This document shows positions 23,734-35,329 of a DNA stretch of 64,000 bases, piece after piece. The notes beneath the pieces were generated by a model. The model searched no databases. It was not told where the DNA came from and saw nothing but the letters and a program-made list of their open reading frames with translations. A program made the translations under genes and the position numbers. Position 1 is the stretch's first letter. Every line of letters begins with the position of its first letter. The DNA lies in contig OZ024929.1 of assembly GCA_964017235.1 (NCBI GenBank), forward strand, positions 165,463,609 to 165,527,608, written 5' to 3'. Source of the DNA: Sabellastarte sp. h YS-2021. Lineage: Eukaryota; Annelida; Polychaeta; Sabellida; Sabellidae.

Positions 23734-23740
23734 TATAAAA
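23734..23740 (+). promoter_or_regulatory. TATA box of the Harbinger transposase
   Basis: TATAAAA sits 113 bases before the transposase ATG at 23,847. A short upstream frame starts at ATG 23,821 and stops after nine codons, overlapping the start context. Confidence 0.45.
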
Positions 23741-23846
23741 AGGGTAAGGGTCAGGCCACTAGCCAAATAGAATAGAGACAGGACAGAAATCTTATACAAA
23801 TTCAACTCTTAACCTTACAAATGGAGAGACAGTTATCATTACAGCT

Positions 23847-24663
23847 ATGATAGAAGGAGATGGGGTCTGCAAGAAAGACAGACGCAGAAGATATTGGGTC
23901 AGGCCATGGCTAACCCAGGCAGAGCATGAAGAAGAGAGTCAGTACACCAGACTGATGCCAAGGCTCGAGTTAGATGACCCTATGGCATACCGAAATTTCA
24001 TCCGGATGCCACCCGAGCTCTTTCAAGAGCTCGAGCAGAGATTCGCTCCAGAGCTCCAGAGGGAGAAGACCTTGATGAGAGAGCCCCTGAGTCCAGGACT
24101 CAAGTTGGCAGTCACCCTAAGAAGCCTGGCCAGTGGAGACAGCTATCCCACCCTGCAGTATGCCTTTAGGGTGGCCAGGTTGACCGTCAACAAATTTGTG
24201 CCAGAGGTCTGTGTCGCTATCATCAGGGCCTATCGAGATGAGGTGATGACGTGCCCCACAAGCCCAGAAGACTCAAGCTCAGATGCTCAGATTTTCAAGC
24301 ACAAAATAGAGGACGGCAACATTGGCTTCCTAGGGAGTGAATCCCTTGTTGCTGATGGACCAAGGGTGAAGTTTTTCATCCTTGGGGACGATGCTTTCCC
24401 CCTCAAGCTCTGGCTAATGAAGCCCTACTTAACATGCGGTATGGACTTGAACCAGAGAGTCTTCAACTACAGCTTCAGCCGGGGAAGAAGGGTCGTAGAG
24501 AACGCCTTTGGGATCCTAACGTCCCACTTCCGGGTCTTCCAGAGACTGATGTAGCAGGAGCCCCCGGTGGTGGCTAGGGTGGTCATGGCCTGCCTTGTAC
24601 TGCACAACCTACTAACAATGATATACCCCAAAGGTCAACAGGATGACCGGGCCAGGCCCCGAT
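23847..24663 (+). pseudogene. Harbinger DDE transposase, internally deleted
   Basis: The ATG frame to 24,554 begins with RRRRYWVRPWL and a PPELFQELEQRF helix region, followed by LAVTLRSLASGDSYPTLQYA, the typical helix-turn-helix part of HARBI1-like nucleases. After DEVMTCPTSPE the sequence jumps to SSDAQIFKHKIEDGNIGFLG (second catalytic Asp region). The usual block containing the first Asp (GxxDG-type) is missing. The third acidic region appears as NYSFSRGRRVVENAFGIL (Glu). A TAG at 24,552-24,554 splits off the last segment, QEPPVVARVVMACLVLHNLL, which stays in frame to about 24,663. The enzyme is inactive by deletion. Confidence 0.85.
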
Positions 24664-25214
24664 AGTGCTCGAGGGCAATGACATTCCACATGAGGGCCGG
24701 AACCCGCTGGAGGCAGCAAAAACCCAAAGTATTACATCAGTTGCTCTGTGTGGGTGGGGGCTTCTTTTTAATTTTTCTTTTGGGTCTTCATCTGGAGGGG
24801 GTGATGGGTGAACTAATAATTAAATCATAGTTACTGTGTTTGCTGGGGCAGTTCATTTGTTCTTACATAGTAGGACTTTGGTAGCTTTATTATGTTATTT
24901 TATTATTTGCTTTTTGGGGTTTGGTGTGTGGTGTGGGGAACTTTTTATTTCATTTGTTTGTTCATTTTTTTTTATTTTATAACAACAACATAGCTCAAAT
25001 AATTGTTTTGGGATGATATGGCGGCCCTTAAAAGAGCCTTTAAAAATTATCAGCTTTCGCTGAACGACTGGCAGTGGCTGGCTACTGGTCCCCTGTGGCT
25101 GGTTGGTCTGGTTGGGTGGTTGGTGTTTCGTCAACTGGCTGGAACTGAGGCATGTGGATAGCCCCAAAGCTGACATCTTGTGATGTGTTTGGTATGTTGG
25201 TGAAGTACCAGCTG

Positions 25215-26952
25215 TCAACTGAGGGTTGATTTGGTGGGTGTTGGTGAGAATGTGAATCCAGTTGGTGTGCTGGTAAATGGTGGTGGGCTACTTTCACTCC
25301 TAGCGTCTGTGGCTGTAACTGGTGGTGACATGTCCCACTGCTGGGAGGAAGTGGCGCTCTGTGATGCTTGCTGTTGTGCTGTTTGTTGGTTGTCTTGTTG
25401 TGTGGGCTGCTGCTTTGAACTTGGACAGTTTGTTGATGATGCTGCTGCTGTTGTATGGGCTGCTGCTGCTGTATCGGCGGATGTGTTTGGATTGGCTGCT
25501 GCTGATGCTATTGCATTGGCTGCTGTGACTGTATGGAATGCTGTATTGGCTGATGTGGTTGAATGTCCTGTTGCTGTATCATTGGCATATGGTACTGTGA
25601 CTGCATGCTTAACTGTGGACCCTGGCTGTGGATCTGTTGTTGTGCTGGTGCATGGGGCTGAGTAAATGCCTGTTGAAAGTGCTGCTGTGAATGCTGTAAA
25701 TGCTGCCGCTGTGGAAGTCCTTGTGGTATGTGTGTAAATGTCTGTTGCATCTGCTACCATGGGGCCTGCATCTGGGTGTGAGACACAGGATACTGGTGTG
25801 AGGTCAAGGCCTGGCTGTACATGGTGGTCTGGGCCATACTTATGCGATTGTGTGTTGGTACCTTTGCTGCTGCTTGTCCCCACAATTAAGTCTCATCACT
25901 TAGTTGAATATCTCTTGTTGAAACTTGTCGTATGAGTCGCTGGTTAGTTGTACCACCTCCACCTTTAGAAAGTCACAGAAGCCCAGTCTTGGGTTATCAG
26001 GTTTGTCATCAGTCAACTTTTTGGCCACAATGTCTTTTAACTCTGTTATCCCCCTCTGAGATTCCACAAGAGCTGATTGGAGGTTGGAATCTGCTAAGCT
26101 TGAGGTCACACTGATGCCACACGATTTAGGAGTGGGTGTATGTGTATCCAGGTGGGACATGACTGCTGAGTCACAAGTTGATTCTGGATGAGAAGTATCC
26201 TGGAACAGTTCCATATGCACAGTCTCCTGTCTGGATGCTGAGCCTGCTGCTGCACTGGCTTGGGAAGCTGACACCCTGGAAGCCCTGAATTGACTTTTTG
26301 CTGTAAGAGGCTGCAAGATGTGGTCCCTTAGGAAGTCAAAATTGTCTCTGGTCCATTTCTGCCTCTCTGTCAGCTGTGGTTCTCCCTGGCCCGACTTCAT
26401 GTGAGTGACCTTTCCGAAGAGTGTGTGCATGCTGGCTCTGGAACCATTTTTGGCAGGCATCTTTGTCCAAGTTGTTCTCCTCACAAAACTTATCCCAGAC
26501 AGCCTCCCTCTTTGACCTCTCCTTGTAGTCCATTAAATGCTTGTTGTACAGAATTTCACTGTTATGCAAAAAGTCCACTAATTTTCGCTCCTCCTCAGCA
26601 CTGAACAGAACAGCGGGTTTCTTGCTTCTTTTGTCAGCCTTCTCTTGTGATACATGTTGCCCCTCCCTGGTCCTTGACTTGCCCTTGCCCTTTGCCCCTT
26701 GCTCTTCTGTGTCCCCTCAGCAGCCTGTGTGTCCTGTGTGTCAGCAATGTCCCCATCACTTGAATCCAAATCCTGCTGTGTCTCAAGTGCAAGGTCACTC
26801 TGTTCTGTATCCAACATCTCTAGAGGATCCTCCACTCCCACCACCACCTCCTCCAGCCCAGCTGCCTGCTTGCTCTGCTGAGTCTCTGGTACACAACTCA
26901 ACTCCTCCACCTCAGTAATGCTGTAAAGTGCCAATAATTGATGTATCCTCAC
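25215..26952 (-). pseudogene. Harbinger MADF/Myb-like DNA-binding protein, frameshifted
   Basis: The N-terminal acidic part (26,952-26,578) is followed, after a frameshift near 26,600, by a MADF domain: VDFLHNSEILYNKHLMDYKE, REAVWDKFCEENNLDKDAC, QKWFQSQ. A second frame change near 26,450 returns to the original frame with RQKWTRDNFDFLRDHI. The C-terminal domain ends SYDKFQQEIFN (about 25,900). Beyond that the minus strand is Gln/Thr/Ser-rich to 25,215. In active Harbingers this protein binds the ends and brings the transposase to DNA. Confidence 0.75.
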
Positions 26953-27267
26953 TGAAATGCCAAATATGTATCAGCAAAAGCCAAGTAAAGTGCCCTTTAT
27001 ATAGGCTTTTGTCCATGAGAAAGTGTCTTACGGAGTTACGGATATCAATTACAGGTCTGAAAACTATTTACGGAAAAATCATGCAGCTTGCTTTTTCTAT
27101 AGCATCCATGCGGATACATCGCATCCATGGCGTATGCCATGAGGACATTAGGGACGTTAAGGACGAGTTCACGAATGAAAAATATGATCTGTAAATCACT
27201 CAACATTTTCCATATTAGGAAACCTGGCACGATTGGGTGGAGCATCCGTGGATGTCTAACTGGAGTC

Positions 27268-27942
27268 TTATAGGTTCAATAGAAATTAATAATCCCTCTA
27301 CTACAATCATATTCATATAACAATTGTTTAATTTAAACTTCCAACTTTCCCTCCAAATACACAAAATATCCAAAAAATATTTCACTGAGCCTTTTAAGTA
27401 GCCAAAAAAATTAACAAATGTGACAGTTTACCCTCACATGTGAAGTACAAATTCAGCCTTTCTTTTGACCCAACCTAATTGACACTTAATAACAATTAGT
27501 TAGCTTTGCCATAGACACAAAACAATACTTTATAAAAATCATTCAAATACTAGGTTGCATATTTATTATATAGTTAATTTTTTAAATATGTTATCTTTTA
27601 TTCTGTGTACACAATTCTGTGCAATTTTTTAATGGAGCAAATTGTCTTCAGAAAACGGGGGTTAAATTGTTTTAGGGTGCGAATCATCTTGACACCAATT
27701 ACTCCTGTCTCATCATAGTAAGATATGGTTAAAGGGACAAATAATGACACCATCTGGATCACACGACTATTGGCAACACACACATATAGGTCTGAATGGA
27801 GAGTTTATACTCCCTTTCATCGGTTTATAAATAGTTTCGCTAAACCTTATCAAATTGTATGAATTTTTCCATTAGTGTGTACCCGAAAAGAAAACAAGGC
27901 AAGTTCTGTCAGAAACTCAAAAGTTTTCACGCAAACTAAACT
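27268..27942. other. Region upstream of the phosphatase gene
   Basis: AT-rich, no open frame of note. It should contain the promoter and 5' UTR of the gene starting at 27,943, but I see no clear TATA box or initiator. An additional upstream noncoding exon cannot be excluded. Confidence 0.4.
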
Positions 27943-28027
27943 ATGGATACTCTGAGTAACTCTGAAACAGAACCTGAAATTCCTTCTACTATTAAAGTTG
28001 TAATAGATGTGGTACTTTTGCTAATTG
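27943..28027 (+). CDS. PLPP: Lipid phosphate phosphatase, exon 1 (coding)
   Basis: ATG at 27,943 opens MDTLSNSETEPEIPSTIKV, then VIDVVLLLI, the beginning of the first membrane helix. The exon ends after 85 coding bases at a good donor (G/GTAAGT at 28,028), leaving one base that completes Val with exon 2. The short polar N-terminus before the first helix is normal for PLPP proteins. No in-frame upstream start was seen nearby. The assignment rests on phase agreement with exon 2 and on the hydrophobic join VVLLLI-VGLPIAIL. Confidence 0.8.
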
Positions 28028-28080
28028 GTAAGTGTTGAATTTTAACCGTTAATACGAAAGGAGGAATTAGTACCTGTAAG

Positions 28081-28476
28081 TCGCCGACAAGTCAACTCGC
28101 CGACAGAAATGACCCTTGCAGCTTTTATAACGCTAAAATGTTGTCATAAATTGTTTTAAAATGTATTATATATCTGCAATCATTCATTTGCCTTCATTAA
28201 AACATGTTATACTACGAAAATGTGATGAAACTTTTTAAGTTTGTGTGTAGCTTAATGGACCATTCACAATAAAATGACAGAGGAGTTCATCTTTTGGATT
28301 GTAAAAGCGTGGTTTTTCTCCTTTGAAGACGTGTATAAATGATTATTTGAATATTGTAATGTCTTTTCAGTGAGAAAATGACAAAAAATGGGGTAATAAT
28401 GTGTCATTAATTTATTTTAAATTTGTTGGCGTTATCTTTGTTGGCGAGTTGATGTCTGCGAGTTGTCAGCGATTTG
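28081..28476. mobile_element. MITE-like inverted-repeat element in intron 1
   Basis: Left arm TCGCCGACAAGTCAACTCGC (28,081) pairs with the right arm at 28,438-28,474, whose complement reads ATCGCTGACAACTCGCAGAC then ATCAACTCGCC. The arms are imperfect with one 9-10 base gap. No target duplication was recognised. It sits only about 50 bases downstream of the exon 1 donor. Confidence 0.5.
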
Positions 28477-28502
28477 CTCAAATACAGAAAGGATAACCAC
28501 GG

Positions 28503-28752
28503 TCCTTACTGCCAACTATCGCCGAGTACAGTAGTACCAAATATCGCCAGATAGAATTCAAATACACATAACTTGACCCAAAAGTGGCATCCCAAGTCTG
28601 GCAAGTAAAACTATTTCCAACGTGAATAGAAGAAATACCGAATAAAAAGCTTTCAAAATATGTGGCCATTACTGAAACATGAACATTTCATTTATTGGTG
28701 GTGATAATTGGCACCCGGCGATAATTGGTAGCAAGGCAGTATAGTCCTTACT
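28503..28752. mobile_element. Second MITE-like element in intron 1
   Basis: Left ACTGCCAACTATCGCCGAG and right (complement) ACTGCCTTGCTACCAATTAT then CGCCGG form imperfect inverted ends. TCCTTACT occurs at both 28,503-28,510 and 28,745-28,752 and may be an 8-bp target duplication, though it overlaps the inverted ends slightly. Internal ATCGCC motifs are repeated. Confidence 0.45.
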
Positions 28753-30882
28753 TGATTCAAATTGAGCAACTGTCATTCTTTTTATTTTAATCAAGTATGC
28801 ATGTTGAATTGTAAAAGTTAATTACCATTAAAATTCACATTTACGGATCAAGTGAAGAGAGAGGCGCACTCAGTCGAAACGCTGTTAAAACATGGGTCGA
28901 GCGGGGAGATCTGCCATTAGTTTGCCGAGCGGCGTCTCTAAAATATGCAAGGGACTGATATAACAAATTTACTACTTGCTTAATAGATCAATAAAATGGC
29001 AAACCACCATAAATGTCCAGAAATTATGATATCCATGATGGAAAGGTTTCGTTATGACCGTGATAAATATATATATATAGTTAGTGGTCAATATGGCTTC
29101 CATCAAAACATATCCACATCAATGGCACTGATACCATAGATAGAAAAAACAACAAAATCATTAGACAGTAAAAAATTTACAATTAACCATCTCGCTGCAA
29201 ATAAATTAGTATATCATACATGTGAATAAATGTGGTAGGTGTGGGAAATATAAACATATATTGGTATATAGATATGAAACAACAAAACGTTTATTTTATC
29301 ACTAGAATATTGTTAGGAAACCCCATTTAATTTCAGGTCATCAAATAAATATTAATGAGTTGTACAAGTCCAAGACTTGAATTTAAAAAAAATAAAATAA
29401 CATAGAAGATTTATAATACATATTCATTCTTCTAACACAAACATGAGATTTTGTTTAATTTTCAGTTTAAAATATGCAAGGGACTAATATAACAAATGAA
29501 CATGGATTAAAATATGTAGGGTCATTGAAACTGGCAACACAAGGATATGTATTAATTGGTAGCGAGTTACTGGTGGCAAGTTGCCATGGTCGCCACCAGG
29601 CAAGGTGTATGCCACAGAACAAGGCAGTTTGGTAAATTTAATCTTAAGTATGGCAGAATAGAATTAAAAGGAAGGTGTGTGTCAAATTATGGTTTCAAAA
29701 TCTGGAATGACTTGAACAAAGTAATTTGTAAAATATGTTGTTTGCATAAATTTAAGAAAGAGGTGAACAATTATTGTTGCACAAGTATGATCAATCAGGA
29801 AAAGTCTCCATAAAATATAGTTAATTAGTATGTTATATATATAATTTCTCTTCTTGTTTTCTTTGAAACATTGCAAAAAAAATGTAGGGTAAAATTATTG
29901 TTAAGGTTAGTAGTTATCCTTAGGGAATAGCCTTGAAAAACTTACTCTTCTGCTATTTCCTCCAAAACAGCAAAATTAAATCCCCAAAATTGTTGGTTCA
30001 ATGTGACTGCACACTCATTCTAAAATATTATAAAAATGTTATCCAAAAATGAGGTTGTGAGCTTATAGCTTAAATGATCAAAAATGTGAATATTGAAAAC
30101 ATGTACATTGGATATTAATGAGCCATTTCACACAACCTTTACAGTGAAAGAACATTTTCAAATTTTGAAAAATCTTCAAGAAATGGATTTAAAAATGGGT
30201 AAATACTAAAGATTTTCCCTCAATAAAATTAACATTTTGAAGAAGAATATAAAAAAATAGTTGTAGAAATAGTTGGGCGAAGACATTTGTAGCAAATCTC
30301 CAGTTTTTTATGTGCTGTCGTGCCACTACTGCTGTCTACATACAAATAAAGTAGAGCCAAGGCAACCATGTCTACATGGGATCAAGACACGATTGTTTGA
30401 CTTGGTAATTTTGAAGAATATACCATTTGGAACACTCATTCAATTGCCTCAATCTTGAAGTCTTGCTGATATCTTTCCCTCTTGTTAATAATGTTCTTCA
30501 CCAATATCCTCGAAGTATAGTGATACATGGGGTTTCCAAGGCAATAAACATTCACAACATTTTGCAGATCAATAAATTGCAAGTTAAAAGTGTTTAAATG
30601 AAATTTTTAATTTTTATATTAAAAATATTTTCATTATGTTAGCTTGTCAAAAAAAGTTATTGCATAAAATTGGATTTATATGTCAGAGCATTTAAGGTGG
30701 ATTTTATATGGCATTGGGGTGAACACAGCAAGGATGCAAAAACGTCAAGAAGACTGTAAGGATCCCTTTGGAAGCTGCATACCTATATTACTAAGGAAAG
30801 TAACTGGCAGTTTAATATAACTGTAATCTATCATTGACTAATACAGATACTGCATAAGTTGAAATTTTCATTAGGCATTAAT
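28753..30882. other. Intron 1, mostly unassigned
   Basis: A 28-base direct repeat (AAAATATGCAAGGGACT then ATATAACAAAT) occurs at 28,940-28,967 and again at about 29,469-29,496. A short TA microsatellite lies at about 29,068-29,078. Plus-strand 29,590-29,815 encodes RIELKGRC, NYGFKIWNDLNKV and LHKFKKEVNNY, resembling the C-terminal tail of non-LTR retrotransposon proteins, probably a small LINE relic. The rest shows no signal. Confidence 0.4.
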
Positions 30883-33540
30883 TGTATCCAACAGATAGCA
30901 TCCGGTGGATACTATGGATTTGACTTTGCTACGCCGCCGCCGCTGCAGTGTGTAGAGAGATTTCACCGTTACCGCTCTAACGAAAAAAATATTATAGCTA
31001 GCCTTCTCAAATTTGCAAGATATATTCATAGCCATAAAATCTTGCCTGGGAATACTTTTGGCCTCATTTTGAAAAACAAGATGGCCGCCACAGGCGTTTT
31101 TCGACTTTAAACAAGGACTTTTGGTGGCCCTCTAGAGCAAAGGGTATTATAGGTAGAGATCTCAAATTCGCAGGATATGTTCCTCATTATAAAATCTTGA
31201 CTGGGAATATTTTTGGCCTCATTTTGAAAAACAAGATGGCCGCCACAGGCGTTTCTTTGCAGTCATGAAAAGTGCTTATATCTCCCTTATTATTGGTCCT
31301 AGAGGTTTGAGATGGTAAACCAACCTATAGGAAATCATGGGCTGGGAATCTTTTGGTGTGGTCAGATTTGACCTTGGACCCCTCCTTCAAGGTCAAACGA
31401 GGATAGCCAAACTTAAAAGTGCTTATAACTCGCTTATTATTGGTCCTAGAGGTTTGGGATGGTAAACCAACCTATAGGAAATCATGGGCTGGGAATCTTT
31501 TGGTGTGGTCGGATTTGACCTTGGACCCCTCCTTCAAGGTCAAATGAGGATAGCCAAACTTAAAAGTGCTTATAACTCGCTTATTATTGGTCATAGAGGT
31601 TTGAGATGGTAAACCAACCTAGAGGAAATCATGGGCTGGGAATCTTTTGGTGTGGTCGGATTTGACCTTGGACCCCTCCTTCAAGGTCAAACGAGCATAG
31701 CCCAACTTAAAAGTGCTTATAACTCGCTTATTATTGGTCCTAGAGGTTTGGGATGGTAAACCAACCTATAGGAAATCATGGGCTGGGAATCTTTTGGTGT
31801 GGTCGGATTTGACCTTGGAACCCTCCTTCAAGGTCAAATGAGGATAGCCAAACATAAAAGTGCTTATAACTCGCTTATTATTGGTCCTAGAGGTTTGGGA
31901 TGGTTAACCAACCTATAGGAAATCATGGGCTGGGAATCTTTTGGTGTGGTTGGATTTGACCTTGGACCCTCCTTTAAGGTCAAACGAGGATAGCCCAACT
32001 TAAAAGTGCTTATAACTCGCTTATTATTGGTCCTAGAGGTTTGGGATGGTAAACCAACCTATAGGAAATCATGGGCTGGGAATCTTTTGGTGTTGTCGGA
32101 TTTGACCTTGCACCCTCCTTCAAGGTCAAACGAGGATAGCCAAACTTAAAAGTGCTTATAACTCGCTTATTATTGGTCCTAGAGCTTTGGGATGGTAAAC
32201 AAACCTATAGGAAATCATAGGCTAGGAATCTTTTGGTGTAGTCGGATTTGACCTTGGACCCCTCCTTCAAGGTCAAACGAGGATAGCCAAACTTAAAAGT
32301 GCTTATAACTCGCTTATTATTGGTCCTAGAGGTTTAGGATGGTAAACCAACCTATAGGAAATCATGGCCTGGGAATCTTTTGGTGTGGTTGGATTTGACC
32401 TTGGACCCCTCCTTCAAGGTCAAATGAGGATAGCCAAACTTAAAAGTGCCTATAACTCGCTTATTATTGGTCGTAGAGGTTTAGGATGGTAAACCAACCT
32501 ACAGGAAATCATGGGCTGGGAGTCTTTTGGTGTGGTTGGATTTGGCGTTGGACTCCTCCTTCAAGGTTAAATGAGGATAGCCAAACTTAAAAGTGCTTAT
32601 AACTCACTTATTATTGGTCCTAGAGGTTTGAGATGGTAAACCAACCTATAGGAAATCATGGGCTGGGATTCTTTTGGTGTGGTCGGATTTGACCTTGGAC
32701 CCCTCCTTCAAGGTCAAACGAGGATAGCCAAACTTAAAAGTGCTTATAACTCGCTTATTATCGGTCCTAGAGGTTTGGGATGGTAAACCAAATTATAGGT
32801 AATCATGGGCTGGGAATCTATTGCTGCGGTCGGATTTGACCTTGAACCCCTCCTTCAAGGTCAAATGGGGATAGCCCAACTTAAAAGTGCTTATAACTCG
32901 CTTATTATTGGTCCTAGAGGTTTGGGATGGTAAACCAACATATAGGAAATCATGGGCTGGGAATCTATTGCTGTGGTCGGATTTGACCTTGGACCCCTCC
33001 TTCAAGGTCAAACAAGGATAGTACAGAAAATCATGTGCTGGGAATCTATTGCTGTGGTCGGATTTGACCTTGGACCCCTCCTTCAAGGTCAAACAAGGAT
33101 AGTACAGAAAATCATGTGCTGGGAATCTATTGCTGTGGTCGGATTTGACCTTGGACCCTCCATCAAGGTCAAACGAGGATAGCCAAACTTAAAAGTGCTT
33201 ATAACTCGCTTATTATTGGTCCTAGAGCTTTGGAATGGTAAACCAAAATCTAGGAAATCATGGGCTGGGAATCTTTTGGTGTGATCGGATTTGACCTTTG
33301 GCCCGTCTTTCAAGGTCAAATGAGGATTGCCAAAATTAGTGTTTATATCTTGCTTATTTGTATTCCTAGAGATTTGCAGTGTCACACCAACCTATAGGAA
33401 ATCATGGGCTAAGAATTTTTGATATGGTCAGATTTCACCTTGGGCTTCTCCTTCAAGGTTAAGCGATGTTAGAATGGCTTTGGTGAGTTTTCTTCTGGTG
33501 GATACAATTTGCATCGGTTCTCCGATGCGATAGGTCTAGT
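30883..33540 (+). mobile_element. Helentron-like non-autonomous element E1
   Basis: Starts TGTATCC at 30,883 with a 5' hairpin (GTATCCA ... TGGATAC), followed by a GCCGCCGCCGC block and GTGTAGAGAGATTTC. The core is a tandem array. Near the 3' end GGTGGATACA (33,497-33,506) inverts the 5' start, followed by a perfect hairpin GCATCGG-TTCT-CCGATGC (33,511-33,528) and the end GGTCTAGT. Flanks read CATTAAT / TTTAGC, consistent with insertion between two Ts without duplication. No protein gene is present. Confidence 0.8.
31265..33400. repeat. Core tandem array of E1, about 146-bp monomer
   Basis: About 14 units. Spacing of TTATAACTCGCTTATTATTG is 145-149 bases between 31,423 and 32,449. Each unit reads GGTCCTAGAGGTTTGGGATG, GTAAACCAACCTATAGGAAA, TCATGGGCTGGGAATC, GACCTTGGACCCCTCCTTCA and AGTGCTTATAACTCGC. 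A shortened unit is repeated at 33,020-33,180. Open frames on both strands are by-products of the periodicity. Confidence 0.92.
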
Positions 33541-33629
33541 TTTAGCTATTTTAGCAAATGAGCTTGGATAGTGAAAACTAAATTGTAGAAAAATATTGTG
33601 TCCATATTAAGCTTTTCCATGCTTAATCC

Positions 33630-34697
33630 AGCATGCTAATTCAGAAACATTGCAAGGCTCAGCACCATGGAGAAAGACCGAGACAAGACCAGAAAACTTA
33701 GGGTGTGTATACCTTTGTAAAGAGATAGGTTTTTAACTTCTGTCTGAATGAAGAGAGAGATTTAGCTGAGCATACATTATAAGGCAGATGATTGAGAATC
33801 CTTGGGGCATCATATGCAAAGCTGAGGCCAAAATGCTTTTTAGACTTGTATTTTGATGCAAAGTGTGGGACCTCTAGGAAAATGTCATCTGATTGACTTC
33901 TCCGAGTTCTGTACACACTGTCTGGGTTTAAGGAAAGGTTCAAAGTATTTTGGTCTTTTTGGATAACTTTTTGTAGAAACTACGACCATCGTGAAAGCAG
34001 AGCAATGCTTGATATCAAGTTATCAATATCAACCAATGAAGACTCTTTCTTGCAGGAGTGATACTTGGTGCCAAGTTGGTGGTATAAGCAACAATTCTAG
34101 CAAGACTGTTTTGAACACACTGGAGCCTGTGAAGATCAAGAGCAGAGAGACTTCTAAACAAGGAATTACAGTAATCAAGATGACTTCCAGCTGAAGTGTT
34201 TGCAGCCAAAAGAGCAGTTTCATCCATGAGATACTCTCTTAAGTCACTAAGATCCCTAATATGAACAAAACAAGCCTTATATGGCAAGAGAAGGAAAAAT
34301 CCTGATCAAATTAGGCACCAAAGTTCCTAACTACCTCAGCAGGTGAATGGAGATCACTAAGTATATTAACTGGGAAAAATTTGCTAAAGTTTTGCATGCA
34401 TAGTCCTTGAGCCGAACAGAATGAATTCTGTCTTGTCAGGATTAAGCTTAAGCTTGTTTGCAGAAAGCCACTTTTTGACATCATCTAAGTAGTTTTTCAG
34501 CCTGTCCAAGGCCTCAGTGACATGCTGTGTGTAAGATGGGCATATAACTGTTGGTCATCTGCATATAAGTGGAAACGAATGCCAATATGATTTTGAATTA
34601 CTTTGCTGAGGGGAGAAGTATATAATGAAAACAGGATTGGCCCCAGGAGAGAGCCCTTGGGCACACAACAGCCTTGTGGCATCAGATAAAACAGAGC
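33630..34697 (-). mobile_element. CR1/L2-like LINE fragment, second copy
   Basis: Same family as 20,040-21,845 and same strand. Recognisable pieces: IRFHLYADDQQLYAHLTH (YADD, about 34,560), LVGS-like AGSHLDYCNSLFRSLSALDL, RIVAYTTN and FGLSFAYDAPRILNHLPYNV. It starts within the palm domain, so it is shorter than copy 1, and it has several frameshifts. It adds no function to the intron. Confidence 0.82.
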
Positions 34698-35177
34698 CAC
34701 TAATATATCAGTTCATTTAAGTGTAAACTTTGTGCCTTATTCCCAATCAATATTGATATAAATCCAGCGATATAACTGGATTGACAGTTTATCGGTTTGT
34801 GATGGTCAAATGTGTACCAAGGATTACGTTTTGGATATGTGTTCAATGCCTGCAGCAGTAAATAAATGAGAAAGATATGTGCATGCATAAGATGACTTAC
34901 CCTATTTCTAAATTACCTATACTGTGTCATTTTCAAAGCAAATTACCTAGGTAATTGTTTCGTCCAGGATTGATGTACATCCATGTGATTTATACTTTAA
35001 CATGTACCAAGTTGTTTTGTCATACCGTCTGTCATGATTGTGACTTATTTGTGAATTGTTTTTTGTTGTGACCACGAAATTATCTTGATTTTACTTTTTT
35101 TAGGTGACAACTTTTCAAATATATATTTTGTGACATGCAGGTTCACATGGTTGACATATAGATTGTTTTATTTTCAG
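34698..35177. other. Intron 1, 3' part
   Basis: Nothing recognisable apart from a polypyrimidine tract and acceptor TTTTATTTTCAG ending at 35,177. Confidence 0.5.
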
Positions 35178-35329
35178 TTGGTTTACCTATTGCAATTTTG
35201 AAGTTTGGAGTGTATCCATTTAAAAGAGGATTCTTCTGTGATGATGAAAGCATAGCACATCCATATAAAACATCAACCATCACTGATGCAATGTTGATAT
35301 CCATTTCCCTTCTTGTCACTTCAGTCGGG
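35178..35329 (+). CDS. PLPP: Lipid phosphate phosphatase, exon 2
   Basis: Acceptor TTTTCAG at 35,171-35,177 and donor GGG/GTAAGT at 35,330. 152 bases encode VGLPIAILKFGVYPFKRGFF, CDDESIAHPYKTSTITDAML, ISISLLVTSVG. The block G-x-x-P-F-x-R-G-F-x-C-D-D-x-S-I-x-x-P-Y-K is diagnostic of PLPP (type 2 phosphatidic acid phosphatase) proteins, the loop after the first membrane helix. The second helix begins at DAMLIS. These integral membrane enzymes dephosphorylate phosphatidate, lysophosphatidate and sphingosine-1-phosphate on the outer or lumenal face. Which vertebrate paralogue (PLPP1, 2 or 3) is closest cannot be told here. Confidence 0.94.

Larger units (their letters stand above)
23273..27267 (+). 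mobile_element. PIF/Harbinger DNA transposon, complete ends, decayed genes
   Basis: Inverted ends of about 65 bp: left 23,273-23,336 (GGTGGCAGTTACACATCCA...) matches the complement of 27,205-27,267 at most positions, sharing AGTTA-ACATCCA-GGAT and TTCC-ATATGG. Left flank TAA and right flank TTA fit the 3-bp TWA target class but are not identical. Inside are a DDE transposase gene on + and a MADF/Myb-like DNA-binding gene on -, the two-gene convergent layout of Harbinger elements. Confidence 0.85.

Noticed and set aside
23471..23738. Open frame before the Harbinger transposase as an extra gene
   Set aside because: It lies in the element's 5' leader upstream of the TATA box and shows no family features.
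25231..25665. Ala/Val/Cys-rich plus-strand frame of 144 codons
   Set aside because: It is the antisense shadow of the Gln/Thr/Ser-rich tail of the Harbinger minus-strand protein.
32793..33385. Minus-strand frames in the E1 core
   Set aside because: Same periodicity artefact; they match across units and have no family.
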